Assembly (NCBI RefSeq): GCF_046025915.1
Contig: NZ_JAQQFR010000015.1
Coordinates: forward strand, 62,001 to 126,000
Direction: 5' to 3'
DNA length: 64,000 nt
Origin: Herbaspirillum rhizosphaerae_A
Lineage (GTDB): Bacteria > Pseudomonadota > Gammaproteobacteria > Burkholderiales > Burkholderiaceae_D
Made by a program: the position numbers and the translations under genes. Within the stretch, counting starts at the first letter, position 1. Each line of letters begins with the position of its first letter. Shown here in pieces: positions 44,279 through 52,097 of this stretch. The notes under the pieces are model-generated. The model was not told the DNA's origin. It saw only the letters and a program-made list of their open reading frames with translations, and did not search any database.

Positions 44279-44893
44279 CTGTCCGCCGCGACGACAGCCG
44301 CACCCAAGGCATCGGAACCACAACGTCTGATCGTCGCCATCACCGGCGCCACCGGCGTTGCCTACGGTGTGCGCCTGTTGCGCGTGCTGCGCGACACGGA
44401 GATCGAAACCCATCTGCTGGTGTCGGAAGCTGGTGTGCTCAATCTGCACCAGGAGCTCGACATGACCCGTAAAGACGTTGAAGCGCTGGCAGATGTCGTG
44501 CATCCCGTACGCGACGTCGGCGCATCGATCGCCAGCGGCTCGTTCACCTCCACCGGGATGATCGTCGCCCCCTGCTCCATGAAAACGCTGGCAGCCATCG
44601 CCAACGGCCTGTCCGACAATCTCATCAGCCGCGCCGCTGATGTAGTGTTGAAAGAACGCCGCCGCTTGGTGCTGATGGTGCGCGAAACGCCGTTCAATCT
44701 TGCGCATCTGCGCAACATGACCAGCGTCACCGAAATGGGCGGTATCGTCTTCCCCCCGCTGCCCGGTTTTTATCACCGCCCGCAATCCATCGATGAAATG
44801 ATCGATCACACTCTGGGTCGCGTGCTGGATCTGTTCGCCATTCAGCATACGCTGACGCCGCGCTGGAATGGTCTCAAGAATCCGCAGACATAA
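44279..44893 (+). CDS. ubiX: flavin prenyltransferase UbiX (probable CTG start)
   Basis: 204 aa if translation starts at the CTG at 44279. The frame is open only from 44228 and has no ATG, GTG or TTG before 44369. A start at that GTG would delete the conserved flavin-binding segment RLIVAITGATGVAYG. AAGGG ends 8 nt before the CTG. Further motifs: PCSMKTLAAIANGLSDNLISRAADVVLKERRRLVLMVRETPF and HLRNM. UbiX makes prenylated FMN for the UbiD decarboxylase in ubiquinone synthesis. The frame and family are certain; the CTG start is inference. Confidence 0.88.
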   Translation: MSAATTAAPKASEPQRLIVAITGATGVAYGVRLLRVLRDTEIETHLLVSEAGVLNLHQELDMTRKDVEALADVVHPVRDVGASIASGSFTSTGMIVAPCSMKTLAAIANGLSDNLISRAADVVLKERRRLVLMVRETPFNLAHLRNMTSVTEMGGIVFPPLPGFYHRPQSIDEMIDHTLGRVLDLFAIQHTLTPRWNGLKNPQT

Positions 44894-44930
44894 AAAAACG
44901 CGCTTCCGTTACAGGTAGCGCGTTCTGCTT
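44894..44930. terminator. terminator between ubiX and the convergent SDR gene
   Basis: AACGCGCT (44897-44904) pairs with AGCGCGTT (44917-44924), with an inner CC/GG. Read on the minus strand it runs into TTTTTTTA, so it is strongest for the SDR gene. Confidence 0.85.
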
Positions 44931-44953
44931 TGTACTCAGTGACTTAATCGTCT

Positions 44954-45712
44954 TTAACCACGACCGATAAATGGCATCTTGGTCGCCATCACGGTCATGA
45001 ACTGCACATTGGCATCCAGCGGCAGACTATCCATATAAAGAATTGCCTTCGCCACATGGCCGGCATCCATGGTCGGCTCCACCTGCGTCGAACCATCGGC
45101 TTGCAGCGTACCTTTCTTCATCAACTCGGTCATGTCGGTTGACGCATTGCCAATATCGATTTGGCCGCAGGCAATGTCGTAGCGACGGCCGTCGAGTGAT
45201 GTCGACTTGGTCAGTCCGGTAATCGCATGCTTGGTCGCGGTGTAAGACGCCGAAAACGGACGTGGCGCGTGCGCCGAGATCGAGCCGTTGTTGATGATGC
45301 GACCGCCGCGCGGGGATTGATCCTTCATGATCTTGAACGCTTCCTGCGTGCACAGGAATACACCGGTCAGATTGATATCCACAGCAGACTTCCACTGTTC
45401 ATAGCTCAGTTCTTCAATCGACATCGGTGGTGCAAAAATACCGGCGTTGTTGAATAGCAGATCGAGGCGACCGAATTTTTCCTTCGTCTTTGCGAACAGA
45501 TTTTTCACTGAAGTCGGGTCGCTCACATCGGCGGGAACAACCAGCGCATTGCCGCCAAATTCGCCGGCCGCCTTCACGGTCTCTTGCAAGGGCTCTGCGC
45601 GACGTCCTGCCAGCACAACCGCATAGCCTTCACGCAAGAGCGCTAACGAGATCTGTCTGCCGATACCGGAACCTGCGCCGGTGACCAAGGCGATTCTTTT
45701 CGGTGCTGCCAT
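44954..45712 (-). CDS. SDR family oxidoreductase
   Basis: 252 aa. TGAGSGIG cofactor motif (residues about 11-18), NNAG, catalytic Ser in INNGSISA and Tyr-x-x-x-Lys in SYTATK. The usual C-terminal PG motif is replaced by ACGQIDIGNASTDM. Convergent with ubiX; a monocistronic unit with its own terminator. Substrate unknown. Confidence 0.92.
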   Translation of the reverse strand: MAAPKRIALVTGAGSGIGRQISLALLREGYAVVLAGRRAEPLQETVKAAGEFGGNALVVPADVSDPTSVKNLFAKTKEKFGRLDLLFNNAGIFAPPMSIEELSYEQWKSAVDINLTGVFLCTQEAFKIMKDQSPRGGRIINNGSISAHAPRPFSASYTATKHAITGLTKSTSLDGRRYDIACGQIDIGNASTDMTELMKKGTLQADGSTQVEPTMDAGHVAKAILYMDSLPLDANVQFMTVMATKMPFIGRG

Positions 45713-45954
45713 CTGTGTCGCTCCTTTATTTAGTAACTTGATGAATTCGATGCGCTCGGGATGAACGTCTGTATTTCAATTCTTATGATTGTGCTTATGC
45801 AAAATGCACGCATAGCGCCTACATCTTGCGGATCATCAATATAGCAGTTGAGATGTCGGCTGCGGATGAGATATTTTCAAGCAAGCGGATTCTTCCCCGA
45901 CTTTCGCGACGATGCATTCCCTCACATCAAGTAAAACAAAACAAACAAAACAAA

Positions 45955-45998
45955 CAAAAACGCCATCCCCGCTTGTGACGGGAGATGGCGCTTTTTTA
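45955..45998. terminator. terminator after the E1 gene
   Basis: CGCCATC (45961-45967) and GATGGCG (45984-45990) with a CCG/CGG inner pair. On the minus strand it is followed by TTTTTG and a T-rich run reaching about 45933. The rest of 45713-46048 has no gene. Confidence 0.88.
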
Positions 45999-46048
45999 TC
46001 GCTGCACAATCAGTGTCCGGCGGCGACCTCAACAGTGGATTCTTTACA

Positions 46049-48751
46049 TCAGACCGATGTCGACAGCGGCTTGGTCAGGTCGATACCCAGCTTTTCGGCA
46101 GCGGCCTGCAATTTCCCGGCATCGTCGCCGAATACTTCAGTCAATGCCGTATAGGCGATCCAGCGGGCATCGACTTCAAAGAAGTCGCGCAGATTGGCGC
46201 GCGTATCGCTACGGCCAAAGCCGTCAGTGCCCAGCGTGACGTAACGTGCAGGCACATACGCACGAATACTCTCCGACAAGGTGCGCACGTAATCACTGAC
46301 GGCAATGACAGGCGCCTTGCCGGCTTGCAGCTGTTGCGTTACATAGGGTTGCGTGCGTGCCGATGGCGTCAGGCGGTTCTGACGCTCGACGGCGATACCA
46401 TCACGCGCCAGCTCGGTGAAACTGGTAACGCTCCAGACTTCTGCGATGACACCAAATTGATCCAGCAGCATGCGCGCCGCCGACAACGCCTCCTTCAGCA
46501 TCGGACCTGCCGCCAGCAAACGTACCTGAGCATCGGCTTTCGCGTCGAGACAATACATGCCGCGCAGGATACCGTCCCTGATGCCGCCTTTGAGGCCGAC
46601 GTCTTGCGGTATGCTCGGCTGTGCTTCGTTTTCGTTGGTGACGGTAACGTAATAGAACACGTCCTCGTTGCGTTCCAGCATGCGACGCATGCCTTCGTCA
46701 ACGATCACCGCCATTTCATAAGCGTACGCCGGGTCGTAAGACACGCAGTTCGGAATGCCCGCAGCGGTCACGTGGCTGCTGCCGTCCTGATGCTGCAAAC
46801 CTTCGCCGCCCAGCGTCGTACGGCCGGATGTGGCACCAATCAGGAAGCCGCGCGCACGTTGATCGGCAGCCGCCCAGATCAGATCACCGATACGCTGGAA
46901 GCCGAACATCGAGTAGTAGATATAAAACGGCAGCATCGGCAAACCATGCACCGAATAGCTGGTCGCCGCAGCAGTCCACGATGAGATCGCGCCCGCTTCG
47001 GTAATGCCTTCTTCCAGAATCTGGCCGTCCTTGGCTTCGCGGTAGGACAAGATGGAACCGATGTCTTCCGGCTCGTACAACTGGCCTTGTGAAGAATAGA
47101 TACCGACCTGGCGGAACAGATTTGCCATGCCGAAAGTACGCGCCTCATCGGCCACGATCGGCACCACGTATTTGCCGAAATCGGCATCCTTGAGCATGCT
47201 GCTCAGCATACGCACCAGCGCCATGGTGCTGGACATTTCCTTACCTTCGGCATCCAGCGCAAACTTGGCATGCGTTTCGATCGAAGGAACAGTGCGCTTG
47301 GCGTCGCCGGCGACACGACGTGGCATATGACCACCGAGTGTAGCTCGACGGCCCAGCAGATGCTTCATTTCGGCGCTGTCGGCGGCCGGTTTGTAGAATG
47401 CCAGGTTCTTGCACTGCTCATCGCTGATCGGCAGTTTGAAGCGATTGCGGAAAGCGATCAACACCTCTTCATCCAGCTTCTTTTGCTGGTGCGTGGTCAT
47501 CTTGCCTTCACCGGCCGCGCCCATGCCGTAGCCCTTCTTGGTCTGCGCCAGAATCACCGTAGGCTGGCCGCGATGGTTGGCCGCCGCGTGATAAGCCGAG
47601 TGGATCTTCTTCATGTCGTGACCGCCACGACGCAGGCGATTGATTTCTTCGTCGGTCAGCGTCTCGGCAATCTTGCGCGTGCCTGCGGTCTGGCCGAAGA
47701 AATGCTCACGGTTGAATGCGCCATCGTTGGCGGCAAAAGTTTGCAACTGCCCGTCGACGGTGCGATTGAGCGCATCGATCAGCTCGCCGTCCTTATCGCG
47801 CGCAAACAGGCCATCCCAGTCCGAGCCCCACAGCAGTTTAATGACGTTCCAGCCGGCTCCGGCGAACAGTGTTTCCAGCTCGTCGACGATGTGACCGTTG
47901 CCGCGCACCGGGCCATCCAGACGCTGCAGATTACAGTTGACGACGAAGATCAGGTTATCGAGTTTCTCGCGCGAGGCCAGGCTCAATGCGGCCAGCGATT
48001 CCGGCTCGTCCATCTCACCGTCGCCGAACACGCCCCACACCTTGCGCCCCTGATCCTGCAGCAAACCGCGGTGCTCCATATAGCGCAAAAAGCGCGCCTG
48101 ATAAATCGCATTGATCGGGCCGATGCCCATCGAACCTGTCGGAAATTGCCAGAAGTTCGGCATCAGCCAAGGATGCGGGTACGACGACAAACCCTGCTTG
48201 CCGTGCTTCTTGGCTTCGATTTCGCGACGATAAAAACTGAGGTCGTCTTCGCTCAGCGCACCTTCCAGGAACGCCCGCGCATAGATACCAGGCGCCGAAT
48301 GCGGCTGGAAGTACACCAGATCGCCCGCAAACTGCGCATCACGCGCGCGGAAGAAATGGTTGAAACCGACTTCGAACAAATCCGCTGCCGAAGCGTAGCT
48401 GGCGATGTGGCCGCCCAGCTCGCCGTAGGCGCGATTAGCCCGCACCACCATCGCCAGCGCGTTCCAGCGCATGACGGTGGCAAGATGTTCTTCGATGGCT
48501 TGCGCGTCCGATCCACCAGGGAAAGGCGGCTCCTGCTCGGGCCGGATGGTATTGATGTAGGGCGTATTGCGCGCATCACGCCAGTTGATGCCCCATTGCT
48601 GCGCGGCCGCCGACAAACGCGACAGCAAGAAGCGCGCACGATCGGGACCGACTTCCTGTAGTACGCCTTGCAACGCCTGCAACCATTCCTGGGTTTCTTC
48701 TGCGTCGATATCGATGTCTTTGGCGAATCCGCTTGCTGATGACATTTCCAC
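46049..48751 (-). CDS. homodimeric 2-oxoacid (pyruvate) dehydrogenase E1 component
   Basis: 900 aa, the usual AceE length. The GTG start has GGAG 7 nt upstream; an ATG lies two codons on. Thiamine-diphosphate motif GDGEMDEPES...NLIFVVNCNLQRLDGPVRGN; also ANRAYGELGGHIASYASAADLFEVGFNHFFR, QTKKGYGMGAAGEGKMTTHQ and SGRTTLGGEGLQHQDGSSH. A terminator follows at once and no E2 or E3 gene is present, so this is a solitary E1. A divergent Lrp-type regulator recalls mdeR/mdeB of Pseudomonas, where the E1 acts on 2-oxobutyrate from methionine. The substrate cannot be fixed from sequence. Confidence 0.94.
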   Translation of the reverse strand: MEMSSASGFAKDIDIDAEETQEWLQALQGVLQEVGPDRARFLLSRLSAAAQQWGINWRDARNTPYINTIRPEQEPPFPGGSDAQAIEEHLATVMRWNALAMVVRANRAYGELGGHIASYASAADLFEVGFNHFFRARDAQFAGDLVYFQPHSAPGIYARAFLEGALSEDDLSFYRREIEAKKHGKQGLSSYPHPWLMPNFWQFPTGSMGIGPINAIYQARFLRYMEHRGLLQDQGRKVWGVFGDGEMDEPESLAALSLASREKLDNLIFVVNCNLQRLDGPVRGNGHIVDELETLFAGAGWNVIKLLWGSDWDGLFARDKDGELIDALNRTVDGQLQTFAANDGAFNREHFFGQTAGTRKIAETLTDEEINRLRRGGHDMKKIHSAYHAAANHRGQPTVILAQTKKGYGMGAAGEGKMTTHQQKKLDEEVLIAFRNRFKLPISDEQCKNLAFYKPAADSAEMKHLLGRRATLGGHMPRRVAGDAKRTVPSIETHAKFALDAEGKEMSSTMALVRMLSSMLKDADFGKYVVPIVADEARTFGMANLFRQVGIYSSQGQLYEPEDIGSILSYREAKDGQILEEGITEAGAISSWTAAATSYSVHGLPMLPFYIYYSMFGFQRIGDLIWAAADQRARGFLIGATSGRTTLGGEGLQHQDGSSHVTAAGIPNCVSYDPAYAYEMAVIVDEGMRRMLERNEDVFYYVTVTNENEAQPSIPQDVGLKGGIRDGILRGMYCLDAKADAQVRLLAAGPMLKEALSAARMLLDQFGVIAEVWSVTSFTELARDGIAVERQNRLTPSARTQPYVTQQLQAGKAPVIAVSDYVRTLSESIRAYVPARYVTLGTDGFGRSDTRANLRDFFEVDARWIAYTALTEVFGDDAGKLQAAAEKLGIDLTKPLSTSV

Positions 48752-48828
48752 GTTCTATCTCCTTGATCAATACGACCAATGTACGCCGGATGAAACAAAA
48801 TGAGTCACTGAAATAGATGGTTTAACAT

Positions 48829-48847
48829 ACAATATTCAGCACAATAT
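48829..48847. promoter_or_regulatory. repeated ACAATAT in the E1/lrp divergent region
   Basis: ACAATAT occurs at 48829-48835 and 48841-48847, one helical turn (12 bp) apart, in the AT-rich region between the E1 gene and the Lrp-type regulator. Lrp-family proteins bind such AT-rich phased sites. Confidence 0.35.
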
Positions 48848-48884
48848 GCCGCCAATTAAAAATTAACGGAGATAAATTCCACAT

Positions 48885-49361
48885 ATGGAACTGGACACCA
48901 TTGATTTGCGCATCCTGAGCATCCTTCAGGAAAACAGCGCCCTCAGCAATCTGGAGCTCGCCTCCAAGATTAACCTGTCGCCGTCGCCCACGCTTGCGCG
49001 TGTCAAGCGGCTGGAAAATGAGGGCATCATCTCGCGCTATGTCGCACTCGGCAATCCTCACCTGCTGGGCTTGAAGGTCAACGTCTTCGTTAAAGTCAGC
49101 CTGGAAAAACAAGAGTCGATTGCGCTGGCAAATTTCGAGGCGGCCGTCAGTGCTTTCGACGAAGTCATGGAGGTGTACCTCATGACCGGCGACGAAGATT
49201 ATCTGTTGCGCATTGTCGTGGCCGACTTGCAGGCGCTGGAACATTTCATCCTTGATCACCTGACCAAAATCCCCGGCATCAAGAATATCCGCTCCAGCTT
49301 CGCGCTCAAGCAGGTCAAATATAAAACGGCGCTGCCCATCGGCGATTCGTTGCCGCGCTAA
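48885..49361 (+). CDS. Lrp/AsnC family transcriptional regulator
   Basis: 158 aa. N-terminal helix-turn-helix MELDTIDLRILSILQENSALSNLELASKINLSPSPTLARVKRLENEGIISRYVALGNPHLLGL; C-terminal RAM effector domain with VMEVYLMTGDEDYLLRIVVADLQALEHFILDHLTKIPGIKNIRSSFAL. It is divergent from the solitary E1 gene, 133 nt between starts. It probably senses an amino acid and controls the E1, as MdeR does for mdeAB in Pseudomonas putida (inference). Confidence 0.94.
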   Translation: MELDTIDLRILSILQENSALSNLELASKINLSPSPTLARVKRLENEGIISRYVALGNPHLLGLKVNVFVKVSLEKQESIALANFEAAVSAFDEVMEVYLMTGDEDYLLRIVVADLQALEHFILDHLTKIPGIKNIRSSFALKQVKYKTALPIGDSLPR

Positions 49362-49401
49362 ATCAAATCCGCCACCTATCATCCACAAATTTCACAAAAA
49401 T

Positions 49402-49434
49402 AAAAAAGGCGATTCACATTGCTGTGAACCGCCT
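49402..49434 (-). terminator. terminator downstream of the second chemoreceptor
   Basis: AGGCG-ATT-CACA-TTGC-TGTG-AAC-CGCCT. On the minus strand the stem is followed by TTTTTTATTTTTG. The 194-nt gap between lrp and the receptor gene holds nothing else. Confidence 0.85.
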
Positions 49435-49555
49435 GTACGTCAATGCTTTCGCATTAACTGATGAGGCCTTGCTTGCGCATGCTGCACCTCATCCCCTCAC
49501 CCCCACTACTTACTACCCCCACAACAAATTCGTTAATGGTTCTGATCGGATCTGA

Positions 49556-51256
49556 TCAGGCTGCATAGCTGAACTCTTCCATTCCCAGAGCCGGTGCGCT
49601 GACTGGCTTCGGCAGACGATGCACTTGTGCTGTCGATGTCTTGCTCACACGTGCCGGGCTCACTGCGTTGACGACATTGGTTTCGACAGCGTGCTGATGT
49701 TGCTCATCCAGCTTGAAGACTGCGACCACGTCAGCCAGGTTGCCGGCTTGTTGTTGCATCGATGCGGCAGCAGCAGCAGCTTCTTCAACCAGTGCAGCGT
49801 TTTGCTGTGTGACCTGATCCATCTGAGCGATCGCTTGATTGATCTGTTCGATGCCGCGAGTCTGTTCGTCGCTGGCCGAGCTGATTTCACCCATGATGCC
49901 GGTGACGCGCTTCACACTTTCCAAGATCTCACCCATGGTCGACCCTGCTTCGTCCACCAGTGCGGTGCCTGCATCGACCTTCGCAACAGAATTGCCGATC
50001 AGTTCCTTGATTTCCTTTGCAGCCGAAGCAGAACGCTGTGCCAGGCTGCGGACTTCCGATGCGACCACCGCAAAACCGCGGCCTTGTTCACCAGCTCGGG
50101 CTGCTTCAACAGCGGCGTTCAATGCCAGGATGTTGGTTTGGAATGCGATGCCGTCGATCACGCCGATGATGTCTACAACCTTCTTCGACGATTCGTTGAT
50201 CGAAGCCATGGTGTCAACTACTCGGGACACTACGGCGCCCCCCTTGATGGCGATGTTCGATGCAGTTTCTGCCAGTTGATTCGCTTCCTTGGCATTCTCG
50301 GCGTTTTGCTTGACAGTGGCAGTCAGTTCTTCCATCGCCGAAGCAGTTTCTTGCAGCGAGCCGGCTTGTTGTTCGGTACGGGACGACAGGTCCAGATTGC
50401 CCGAAGCGATTTCAGTCGATGCGGCGGCGATGGTGTCGGTACCGTGGCGAACATCGCCGACGATGCGCAGCAGATTGTCGTTCATGTCTTTCAGTGCCAG
50501 CATCAGTTGACCGAGTTCATCCTTGCTTTGCACCTTGATGTCGCTGGTCAGGTCACCGGCACTCACGTTTTGAGCGATGGCAACAGCTTCTTTCAGCGGA
50601 CGGGAAATCGAGCGGGTCAGCATCCAGGCAATCAGCGAACCGAGTACCAGCGACAGCGCTGTGATGGCGAACATGGTCCATTTGGAGACTTCATACGCAG
50701 CCTGTGCACTAACCAGATTCGCTTTGCTGTTGGCGCGCATCATGCTGTTGAATTCAGCGATATGAGCAATGACTTGCTTGAGCAGCGGCATGCAGTCTGC
50801 GATCAACGCAGCTTTAGCCGCTTCATTCTGACGTGTTGTTGCCAAGTTTCCGATGTTGTTGGCAATCGGTAAATACTTCGCTTCCAGCGCTGTCAGTTGC
50901 GCCAGCATGCTGCGTTCTTGTTCATTGGAGTCCGCAGGGTTCTTCATCAGACTGGACAATTCCGCCAGCCCGCTATCGATATCTTTTTGTGCCTTGGTGA
51001 CCAATTCGATGTCACCCTTCTGTGCTGCAGGATCAGAAACCAACACCAGGTTGCGTGCTGCGATGGCACGCAGGCCGATGGCGAACTGCACCTTGCTCAA
51101 TGCCAACAACTTGCCTTCATCAACGGAAGTCAGAAATTCCACCCGATCATTCAACTTCGACACCTGGCTCAGACCGAAGCCCGCGCCTGCAACCAGCAGC
51201 GCCAGGATTGCACCGAAACCAAGACTGAGACGTAAGCCAATTTTCCAGTTTTTCAT
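49556..51256 (-). CDS. methyl-accepting chemotaxis protein without tether
   Basis: 566 aa. TM1 about 10-30, four-helix-bundle sensor (DRVEFLTSVDEGKLLALSKVQFAIGLRAIAARNLVLVSDP resembles 4HB_MCP), TM2 about 192-212, HAMP, and a signalling hairpin with the same tip, IDGIAFQTNILALNAAVEAARAGEQGRGFAVVASEVRSLAQRS, as the receptor at 33137. It ends MEEFSYAA, so the xWxxF CheR/CheB tether is absent. GGAGAA precedes the ATG. A degenerate tandem repeat lies in its upstream region. Confidence 0.95.
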   Translation of the reverse strand: MKNWKIGLRLSLGFGAILALLVAGAGFGLSQVSKLNDRVEFLTSVDEGKLLALSKVQFAIGLRAIAARNLVLVSDPAAQKGDIELVTKAQKDIDSGLAELSSLMKNPADSNEQERSMLAQLTALEAKYLPIANNIGNLATTRQNEAAKAALIADCMPLLKQVIAHIAEFNSMMRANSKANLVSAQAAYEVSKWTMFAITALSLVLGSLIAWMLTRSISRPLKEAVAIAQNVSAGDLTSDIKVQSKDELGQLMLALKDMNDNLLRIVGDVRHGTDTIAAASTEIASGNLDLSSRTEQQAGSLQETASAMEELTATVKQNAENAKEANQLAETASNIAIKGGAVVSRVVDTMASINESSKKVVDIIGVIDGIAFQTNILALNAAVEAARAGEQGRGFAVVASEVRSLAQRSASAAKEIKELIGNSVAKVDAGTALVDEAGSTMGEILESVKRVTGIMGEISSASDEQTRGIEQINQAIAQMDQVTQQNAALVEEAAAAAASMQQQAGNLADVVAVFKLDEQHQHAVETNVVNAVSPARVSKTSTAQVHRLPKPVSAPALGMEEFSYAA

Positions 51257-51270
51257 GTTGTTCTCCCTGT

Positions 51271-51325
51271 GGGGTAAGTGAGGTACTTCAGTGGGTACTT
51301 CTTTGGGTACGTCTAGTGGGTGAAC
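51271..51325. repeat. degenerate tandem repeat upstream of the chemoreceptor gene
   Basis: Five imperfect 11-13-nt units built on GGTACTTC/GGGTAC (GGGTAAGTGA, GGTACTTCAGT, GGGTACTTCTTT, GGGTACGTCTAGT, GGGTGAACG). They lie just before the receptor's ribosome site, on its 5' untranslated side. Confidence 0.6.
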
Positions 51326-51465
51326 GAATCTTCTGCCAAATCTTCAAGCGCGAATATCGGGGTTTTCCTGAGTAGGGAAAATGATACGAATATTTAGCGT
51401 GAACTCCTGCGTATCCCAGTGTGCACAAAGGATTGCGGGCAGACAACGAAATGCAATCAGGCAAT

Positions 51466-51489
51466 AAAAAAGCTCGCCGGAAGACGAGC
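51466..51489 (-). terminator. terminator after the small membrane protein gene
   Basis: On the minus strand GCTCG-TCTTCCGG-CGAGC is followed by TTTTTTATT. It lies about 75 nt downstream of the 51564 stop and supports transcription of that gene. Confidence 0.85.
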
Positions 51490-51563
51490 CTGAAGGGGAG
51501 TACAGCTGGGAAGAGAGGGTTAATACATTGCGAGGGGATATACCACGAGAGACAAACCGACCA

Positions 51564-51788
51564 CTATTTCGTCGGTGCGCTCGTGCTGGATGGCACAGCT
51601 TCCGTCGGCGTGGAAGAGAGTGCGGTGGTGCAGATATCCCAAAGCGAAACAGGAACACGACCGATGTCGACGGCAAACACCCACGTTGCCGAAATCAGAC
51701 AAACGCCGGCGATCAACAGAAGCAGCGTTACCTGTAAATTCGACAAGCTGAATGAGGGTCGTGCTTTTTTGGTCGGGTTGTGTTGCAT
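51564..51788 (-). CDS. small hypothetical membrane protein
   Basis: 74 aa from the ATG at 51788. A short basic N-terminus (MQHNPTKKARPSFSLSN), one long hydrophobic helix (LQVTLLLLIAGVCLISATWVFAV) and a Ser/Thr/Pro-rich outside tail. The ribosome site is weak (AGG about 10 nt upstream). An intrinsic terminator in the right direction follows. No family recognised. The flanks 51257-51563 and 51789-52097 contain no other supportable gene. Confidence 0.5.
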   Translation of the reverse strand: MQHNPTKKARPSFSLSNLQVTLLLLIAGVCLISATWVFAVDIGRVPVSLWDICTTALSSTPTEAVPSSTSAPTK

Positions 51789-52097
51789 GGGGGAATGCCT
51801 AAGAGCGGTGTCAGAGATAGAGAGGCTAAACAGTATGCACAGCCAGCCAGAATGAGCCTCCAAGTATATAAATACTCGATCGAAAAGCGAATGTGGCAAA
51901 TTGTCACAGCTATTTTCGCCACAGATCTGCCGATTCGCGGCTGGAGACGGAGATTTACCGTCTATTTTCATCGTTCGACGTGGCAGATTGGCATGATAGA
52001 GTCACAACACTGCGTCGCAACACCGGCATACGACAGAATAAACATAATGAGCCCGACGAATCACCCGGCCGAAAACTCCCTCTATTGAGCACAGGCA

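Noticed and set aside
44369..44893. Start of ubiX at the GTG at 44369
   Set aside because: It would remove the conserved AITGATG segment needed for flavin binding, while a ribosome site and proper length fit an upstream CTG.
45933..45960. AAAAC/AAAC repeats as a CRISPR or microsatellite array
   Set aside because: Units are only 4-5 nt with no spacers; on the minus strand this is the T-rich tail of the E1 terminator.
51421..51855. Plus-strand open frame of 144 codons opposite the small membrane protein
   Set aside because: Composition is unlike a protein, it runs through the terminator hairpin, and the minus-strand reading has a clear membrane helix.
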